A DNA stretch of 64,000 bases from Vibrio sp. 10N.261.45.E2 (GTDB taxonomy: Bacteria; Pseudomonadota; Gammaproteobacteria; Enterobacterales; Vibrionaceae): contig NZ_MCZZ01000058.1 of assembly GCF_002875705.1 (NCBI RefSeq), positions 52,060 through 116,059 on the forward strand, given 5' to 3'. The stretch's first letter is position 1; each line of letters opens with the position of its first letter. Made by a program: the position numbers and the translations under genes. The notes beneath the pieces are model-generated. The model worked only from the letters and a program-made list of their open reading frames with translations, ran no database searches and had not been told where the DNA came from. Below, one piece after another: positions 59,165 to 64,000 of this stretch.

Positions 59165-61593
59165 CACAGATTTCCTCCGTCTGAGCGTTGATGGTGTAAC
59201 GCCTTGGACTCTAACATTGGGATGTAATCCCCATTCTGATGTTTGGTGATCATATCGTCGTAGTGCGGACTGAAGACGTTACCGGATTGGCCAGTGGTGT
59301 TGATAAAGGCATCCTGGGTGTCGTCACCAAAATCAATCACTTGACGGTAACTGGTGCCATAAAAGGGCATAAACCAGGCGTCAGTACGGAAGCTGGACGG
59401 GGAGACATTGAGGGTTTGTTCACCGCCGCTTGCAGCGATACTGCGATGGAAAAACGTGCTCAGCATACCGTTAAAATAGCTGATCCCAGTCGCGGACCTT
59501 TCGGGCTTACTGAACGGGAAGTGCGGGTACTGGGCTTGATGAACGGCGCCCCAGCGCCAGTTGTCGGGATCGTTACCATAGCGGGCAGAGAGCGCGTTGA
59601 TGGCGTGGTCAAACGCGCTATTGACGAGCGCGTTACAAGATTGGGTGGGTTCGATCATGACAAAGTCACACCACTGAGAGGTGGTGTTGTTTAAGGTGTT
59701 GCTGACGAACGCCAAGTCCAGTTTCTGAGTTAAGACGTTCAAATATTGCCGTTCATTCGCTGGGATTGGGGCACGGGTTAAATCATCGGCCACCATCAGT
59801 CGGTTCATTTGATACAACCAGGCGGTGTAAATGGTCGCGGCGACACTCTCTCGCGCCATTTCGCCGTTCCAATTGGCGAGCCGAGCAAGGAGATCGGGGG
59901 AGGCTTGGCCTGGCGTTAATTGGTTGAGTAGCAGTGCTACATTGTTGACGGCGCCTGGGCTAGAGACATCGTTTTGCCATTGTTTCATGTCGTTGATGTC
60001 TACGCCATCGGGCGATTGCAGGGCACGCATGAGTTTGGTCTCAATGGTCTGAGCACGAAAATCATCGGACCAGTCTCCGGTAATGAAATAGGGGTACTCT
60101 GGGTCGATAAACTGGTTATTGGCCGTGATAATGTAACCCTGCTCCGGGTTCAATTGTTGAGGGAGGGCATCAAACTCAATCCAGTCTGGCCATTGTGTCT
60201 CGGCGCGCCAACCTTGTTTGGGTAGCATGCCGTCGTAGGGCTTACGCTTGGGGATCATGCCCGGCACCAGGTAGCCGATATTGCCGTCACGATCGGCATA
60301 CAGAAAATTTTGAACTGGGGCAACATAGTCACGCAGGGCTTGTTTGAACTCGGGCCAGTTTTTGGCGTAGTTGAGTCGATTAAAGCTTGCAAAGGTGCCG
60401 CCGTTTTGCACGTCGGCGGTCCATTTGAGGCTAAAAGAGACGCCTTTTAGACGCGGATCCAAATCGCTGAGTATGACGCCGTTGCGTGTCCGCCTCACTT
60501 GTAAGGTGATCGGATCTTCTTGGGGCTTTAACGGCTCGGTTTTGACGTCGATTTTTTCTTCTGACAAGGTCATGTCGTACCAAGCACTGTCGTAGAAATA
60601 CTGGTTTCGATTATTGGGGTTGATGCGCTCAAAATAAATGTCTTGTGTATCGGCCATCATATTGGTGATGCCCCAAGCAATGTTTGGATTACGCCCGATC
60701 ACGACAAACGGGAGACCGGGGAAGGTCGCGCCGGAGACTTCGAGGTTGCCGCCCTTCATTCGCGCCAGATACCAAATGGACGGAATCGAATTCGGCAAAT
60801 GCAGGTCGTTCGCTAAGAGCGGTTGACCGGACGCGGTGTATTGGCCAGAAATAACCCAGCCATTGCTGCCGGTGGCCTCGCGGTTAAAGAAGTAAGGCCC
60901 CAATCGGCTGCTGTCCATGGCCGCCGTCAAATTGCTCACGCCGTTTAAGACCAGAGGCTTCATGACTTCATTGGTTTTGTCCAATCCAAAGTTTTTCAGC
61001 AAGGCAGAGCGGGTGATTTCAGACTCCATATTGGACGCAAGATCCCAGGTCATCAATTGCATCAATAACATGGAATCGATGGGTTGCCAGGGTTGGGGAG
61101 TCAGGTCAAAAATAGTGAACTCGATCGGCAAGGTGGTCAGTTGTGCCGTCGCGTAATTGATGCCTTGAGTATACGCGTCAAGGAGTTGCTTTTGATCATT
61201 AGGCAGTTGTTGCCACATGCGTTGGGCGTTTTGTTTTAGGCCGAGCGTTCGCATTAGCTGGTCGGATTTCAAGGTTGATTTGCCCATCACGGCGCTCAGT
61301 GTTCCGGCGGCGCGGCGACGATTGACCTCCATTTGCCACAGGCGATCTTGCGCGTGCATGGCCCCTAGCCCAAAGTAGACGGCCAGCTCGGTGTTCGCCT
61401 GGATGTCAGGGATCGAATACCCATCTCTGTGCACCGTGATGGTCTGTTGGCCATACTGCAATTGGCTGGTGTGGTTGGCTTGAGGCAGATCCCAGCGAAA
61501 CGTGCCATAGAGGAAGGCTGCCACGAGAATGGCGGGAACCAAGAGTATCAACACAAAATACACAGAGATAGAGGGCTTATCCAACCTTTTCAT
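59164..61593 (-). CDS. PvdQ-like penicillin-acylase family amidohydrolase
   Basis: 809 residues with an N-terminal hydrophobic segment (YFVLILLVPAILVAAFLYG) acting as signal or anchor. ATGSNGWVISGQYTASGQPLLANDLHLP (shown in part: the nucleophile Ser is in GSNGW, about residue 241) is the Ntn-hydrolase autocleavage site, and NPNIAWGITNMMADTQD follows, both diagnostic. Ahead of the site is the alpha chain. PvdQ removes the acyl chain from the pyoverdine precursor in the periplasm; here it would act on the product exported by the neighbouring transporter. That pairing is inference. Confidence 0.85.
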   Translation of the reverse strand: MKRLDKPSISVYFVLILLVPAILVAAFLYGTFRWDLPQANHTSQLQYGQQTITVHRDGYSIPDIQANTELAVYFGLGAMHAQDRLWQMEVNRRRAAGTLSAVMGKSTLKSDQLMRTLGLKQNAQRMWQQLPNDQKQLLDAYTQGINYATAQLTTLPIEFTIFDLTPQPWQPIDSMLLMQLMTWDLASNMESEITRSALLKNFGLDKTNEVMKPLVLNGVSNLTAAMDSSRLGPYFFNREATGSNGWVISGQYTASGQPLLANDLHLPNSIPSIWYLARMKGGNLEVSGATFPGLPFVVIGRNPNIAWGITNMMADTQDIYFERINPNNRNQYFYDSAWYDMTLSEEKIDVKTEPLKPQEDPITLQVRRTRNGVILSDLDPRLKGVSFSLKWTADVQNGGTFASFNRLNYAKNWPEFKQALRDYVAPVQNFLYADRDGNIGYLVPGMIPKRKPYDGMLPKQGWRAETQWPDWIEFDALPQQLNPEQGYIITANNQFIDPEYPYFITGDWSDDFRAQTIETKLMRALQSPDGVDINDMKQWQNDVSSPGAVNNVALLLNQLTPGQASPDLLARLANWNGEMARESVAATIYTAWLYQMNRLMVADDLTRAPIPANERQYLNVLTQKLDLAFVSNTLNNTTSQWCDFVMIEPTQSCNALVNSAFDHAINALSARYGNDPDNWRWGAVHQAQYPHFPFSKPERSATGISYFNGMLSTFFHRSIAASGGEQTLNVSPSSFRTDAWFMPFYGTSYRQVIDFGDDTQDAFINTTGQSGNVFSPHYDDMITKHQNGDYIPMLESKALHHQRSDGGNL

Positions 61594-61739
61594 TGATGAA
61601 TCCTTAATAAATCCTTGATGCGGTGATGTTTTCCCTGTCCGAAAAACACCCTGATAAACACGAGTGAAGGCGCGACGGTTGAGGCGCCTTACGTCAATGA
61701 TTTGTTATCGATGGCCTGTAGACTTTGAGCCAATGACAC
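61594..61739 (-). other. Gap between NRPS and acylase genes
   Basis: A hairpin AAGGCGC (61667-61673)/GCGCCTT (61684-61690) lies here without a U-tract, so it may be a processing or attenuation site within the operon. No gene is seen. Confidence 0.35.
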
Positions 61740-63839
61740 TCAATCGCTTGTCCTAGCCAGGCGCGCTTTGTTGTCCGTTGACACGTCGTTGATGACTTGG
61801 GCGAGCTCTTGAAGGGTGGGCGTGTCATAAACATTGTCGAGTGCCAACTCGCAGTTGAACTGTGAGCGAATTTTGGCGATCAGACGAACGACGAGCAAAG
61901 AGTGACCGCCCAGTGCGAAGAAATCGTCGTCAGGGCTGAGGTCTGAAACCGGGCGTTTGAGCAATTCGGCCCAGATCATGACCAACCTCTGTTGAATTGC
62001 AGCGTCAACGGCTGGTGTCGTGTCGGAGAGGGGGACATCAGTCTGGCCTGCCCAAGGGTGGAGCTGCGGCGGGATCAGATAATCTGGCAGATGGGCTTTG
62101 AGATAGGCTTGGATCGCCGGTCGCTGGTCATCGTACGTCTCGACGTTCGCGCGCAGGGTGCGTTGGCCGTTTTCGTCATCAGTGAGGCTCACCTTGGCTC
62201 GGGCGATCTGTGGGCAAGCGTCGAGGACATGTTGAATGCGATCGAGTTGGATGGGGTAGCCATTCACTTTGACGGGGCGAATCGCGGAGGTGAGCTGAGA
62301 AATGGCGTCGATATCGACCAATTGTGCGACGCTTTGCTGCTCGTCGGCTACCAGGCGGTGGAGCAACTGATGGTAGGCCTGGAGTAAGCCTTGGATCGTC
62401 TGGGGAAGAAACAAGTCGGTGTCGTAGTCGAAACGCAGGCGCAGTTGTCCGTTTACGCGAGTGGCGTAGGCTTCCAAATCGCATTTCACCGTTTTCTGGC
62501 CACCGATTTGGTGATCGGGTAAGGCGTTTAAGACGCCGGTTTGTGGGATCGCTTTGTGGTCTTCCTCTTGGAAGGTAAATAACAACTGTATGAGCGGAGC
62601 ATGACTTAAAGAGCGTTGAGGTTGCAGTTCTTCGACTAATAAATCAAAAGGTACCGCCTGGTGTTCAAAGGCGTCGAGGAGCGTGAGTTTGTTGCGTTGC
62701 AGTAGCTCGCAAAAACGTTCGTGTGGTTTGACCTGCGTTCTCAACACCAAGGTATTGCTAAAGCAGCCAATTAACGCTTCGCTCTCTCGGCTGAGGCGGC
62801 CCGCGACAGGTGTACCGATCACAACGTCGGCGTCTTGACTGATCGCCGAGTAGAGTGTGGTCAATGCTGTTTCCAGAAGCATAAACAGGGTGACGCTGTG
62901 GCTGTGACAGAGGGCCTCTAGACGTTGAGTCAGGGTTTCATCCAACACCAACAATTCGCTGGCGCCCGAAAACGCCTGCACAGGACGTCGAGGATTATCT
63001 GTCGGAATGCTGTGCAGTGGCGGTAGATCGTGGAGTTGTGCGCGCCAGTACGCGCACTGGCGTTCCCATGGTGCTTGGTGGATCTGCTGCCGCTGGTGAT
63101 GGGCGATGTGCTTGTATTGTTGCTCTAAGGGTGGGAGCGTCGCGTGGTGACCGCTAAGCTGAGAGCGGTAGAAATGGTTGAGCTCTGACAACAAGATCGC
63201 CATTGACCAGCCATCAAACGCAATGTGGTGGGCTTTGAAGATCAGATAATAACGGTTTGATGCGACTCGAACGACGGTGAGGCGTAACAGGACATCGCCG
63301 TTCAGATCAAACGGTTGACGGAGAAAAGGGTGGATCACTTCATCGATGCGCGCCTGAGGTAAAGCGTCACTCAGAGGGGAAGCATCGATGACATCGAAAG
63401 GGGGCGTGAAATCGGACATGACCTCTTGAACCAGCGCCTCGCCCTGCATAAACACTTTTGAGCGTAAGATCTGGTGGCGCTCGATAACGCACTTTAGTGA
63501 CTGCTCTAACTTGGGTAAGTTTAAATCACCGACAAATTCGAAACCGAATGGAATATGATAATTCTGGATGTCCGGTTGCAGTGCTTCGACATACCAAATC
63601 CGTTGTTGGGAATAGGAAACAGGGTGGCAGAGGGCCTCGTGCGTGCTGCTGTGCGGGTTTTCAGGTGACGCAGCAGCTTGAAAAAACGCAATGATCTGGG
63701 GCTCCAAGCGGCTGATTTGTTGTTTCAACTCATCTGTCAATGTATGGGGAGCGCCAAAACACTCCAATTCTCCGTCAGAAAGCGCAATTTCAATGTCGAG
63801 AGAATCGAGAGTGTTGAGTAGGTCTGTTACCGAAGACAT
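61740..63839 (-). CDS. NRPS protein: docking, condensation, A-domain remnant, carrier
   Basis: ATG 63839 follows AAAAGGACGTTTC; 699 residues. Order: a TubC-type docking segment (VTDLLNTLDSLDIEIALSDGELECFG, about residues 3-30, shown in part), a condensation domain with active HHIAFDG (about 205) and ELLQRNKLTLLDAFEHQAVPFD, then a short piece like the end of an adenylation domain (IARAKVSLTDDENGQRTLRA ... IQAYLKAHLPDYLIPPQL), and a carrier domain with the phosphopantetheine Ser in FFALGGHSLLVVRL (about 645). The large adenylation core is missing, so amino-acid loading must come from another protein. First gene of the operon running to 57470. Confidence 0.85.
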   Translation of the reverse strand: MSSVTDLLNTLDSLDIEIALSDGELECFGAPHTLTDELKQQISRLEPQIIAFFQAAASPENPHSSTHEALCHPVSYSQQRIWYVEALQPDIQNYHIPFGFEFVGDLNLPKLEQSLKCVIERHQILRSKVFMQGEALVQEVMSDFTPPFDVIDASPLSDALPQARIDEVIHPFLRQPFDLNGDVLLRLTVVRVASNRYYLIFKAHHIAFDGWSMAILLSELNHFYRSQLSGHHATLPPLEQQYKHIAHHQRQQIHQAPWERQCAYWRAQLHDLPPLHSIPTDNPRRPVQAFSGASELLVLDETLTQRLEALCHSHSVTLFMLLETALTTLYSAISQDADVVIGTPVAGRLSRESEALIGCFSNTLVLRTQVKPHERFCELLQRNKLTLLDAFEHQAVPFDLLVEELQPQRSLSHAPLIQLLFTFQEEDHKAIPQTGVLNALPDHQIGGQKTVKCDLEAYATRVNGQLRLRFDYDTDLFLPQTIQGLLQAYHQLLHRLVADEQQSVAQLVDIDAISQLTSAIRPVKVNGYPIQLDRIQHVLDACPQIARAKVSLTDDENGQRTLRANVETYDDQRPAIQAYLKAHLPDYLIPPQLHPWAGQTDVPLSDTTPAVDAAIQQRLVMIWAELLKRPVSDLSPDDDFFALGGHSLLVVRLIAKIRSQFNCELALDNVYDTPTLQELAQVINDVSTDNKARLARTSD

Positions 63840-64000
63840 GAAACGTCCTTTTAATAATTTCGCTGAGCATCGTGCGTCAATCAATTTGATTCGAAATGAG
63901 TTCGAGCGCGCGCTAAGTTTATTCGCACTGAGCGGCTATGTATTAATAACGCTGTGAGAGGGTATCAAGAATTAAGAAATATAAAAATAAATTTATATTT
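63840..64000 (-). promoter_or_regulatory. NRPS upstream region
   Basis: No gene is supported to the window end. The last 30 bases are AT-rich (AAATATAAAAATAAATTTATATTT) and may hold the operon promoter. No clear Fur box was recognised. Confidence 0.35.

Noticed and set aside
62324..62578. GC-rich frames opposite the NRPS gene
   Set aside because: Arg-rich antisense shadows of the condensation domain.
1..64000. CRISPR arrays, tRNA or rRNA genes
   Set aside because: No regularly spaced repeats, no cloverleaf with CCA-like end and no rRNA-like conserved segments were seen while reading either strand.

Overview
The window looks like Vibrio (Vibrionaceae) DNA made of two very different parts. 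Positions 1 to about 52.4 kb are accessory DNA: AT-richer, full of small orphan genes, and carrying parts of an F-type conjugation machine (DsbC-like isomerase, TraV lipoprotein, TraC/VirB4 ATPase, and an SLT-type peptidoglycan lyase), a DnaB-like helicase, a RecG-like helicase, an IS630-family insertion and a block of site-specific recombinases. From about 52.6 kb to the end the DNA is richer in G+C and looks like core chromosome next to a peptide-metabolite locus: cysC, an SLC13 sulfate permease, cysN and cysD, then a peptide exporter, a PvdQ-like acylase and an NRPS protein. No tRNA, rRNA or CRISPR array was seen.

Layout. 1-8.1 kb: partial dnaB-like gene, about a dozen small (often membrane) proteins in tightly packed plus-strand frames, the transglycosylase and the RecG-like helicase; two promoter-like copies of a 21-bp motif precede 1777 and 6105. 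8.1-14.7 kb: GNAT-like protein, dsbC-traV-traC, terminator, three small exported or membrane proteins. 14.9-19.1 kb: a 1,397-residue exported Ig/PKD-like protein. 19.1-25 kb: a divergent locus with a DGQHR (DndB-like) protein and a 110-residue partner on the minus strand, and a 1,219-residue DndC-like PP-loop protein plus a 163-residue protein on the plus strand; DndA, DndD and DndE are not here. 25-26.5 kb: a perfect CRP-type palindrome, an exported coiled-coil-like protein and a YafO-type toxin. 26.5-43.6 kb: three paralogous exported Ig-like proteins (about 800-830 aa) enclosing a small membrane-protein operon cut by an IS630 element, a subtilisin/VWA lipoprotein, and a Ser/Thr kinase with PP2C phosphatase. 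43.7-46.2 kb: a candidate structured small RNA, a lipoprotein, a possible ssDNA-binding protein. 46.4-52.3 kb: intA-tfp-intB-srap, the core of the strand-biased circularizing integrative elements (SE, e.g. Tn6283) known from Vibrio, with a LexA-like box over the intA promoter.

The most promising unusual systems are (i) the DGQHR/giant PP-loop locus, which resembles a reduced or divergent DNA-sulfur-modification (Dnd-like or IbrAB-like) system, and (ii) a family of four exported proteins sharing a two-cysteine module, probably a surface or mating-contact apparatus of the element. The arrangement suggests a conjugative plasmid or ICE joined to the chromosome beside cysC through an SE, but the exact junction cannot be proved from this window.
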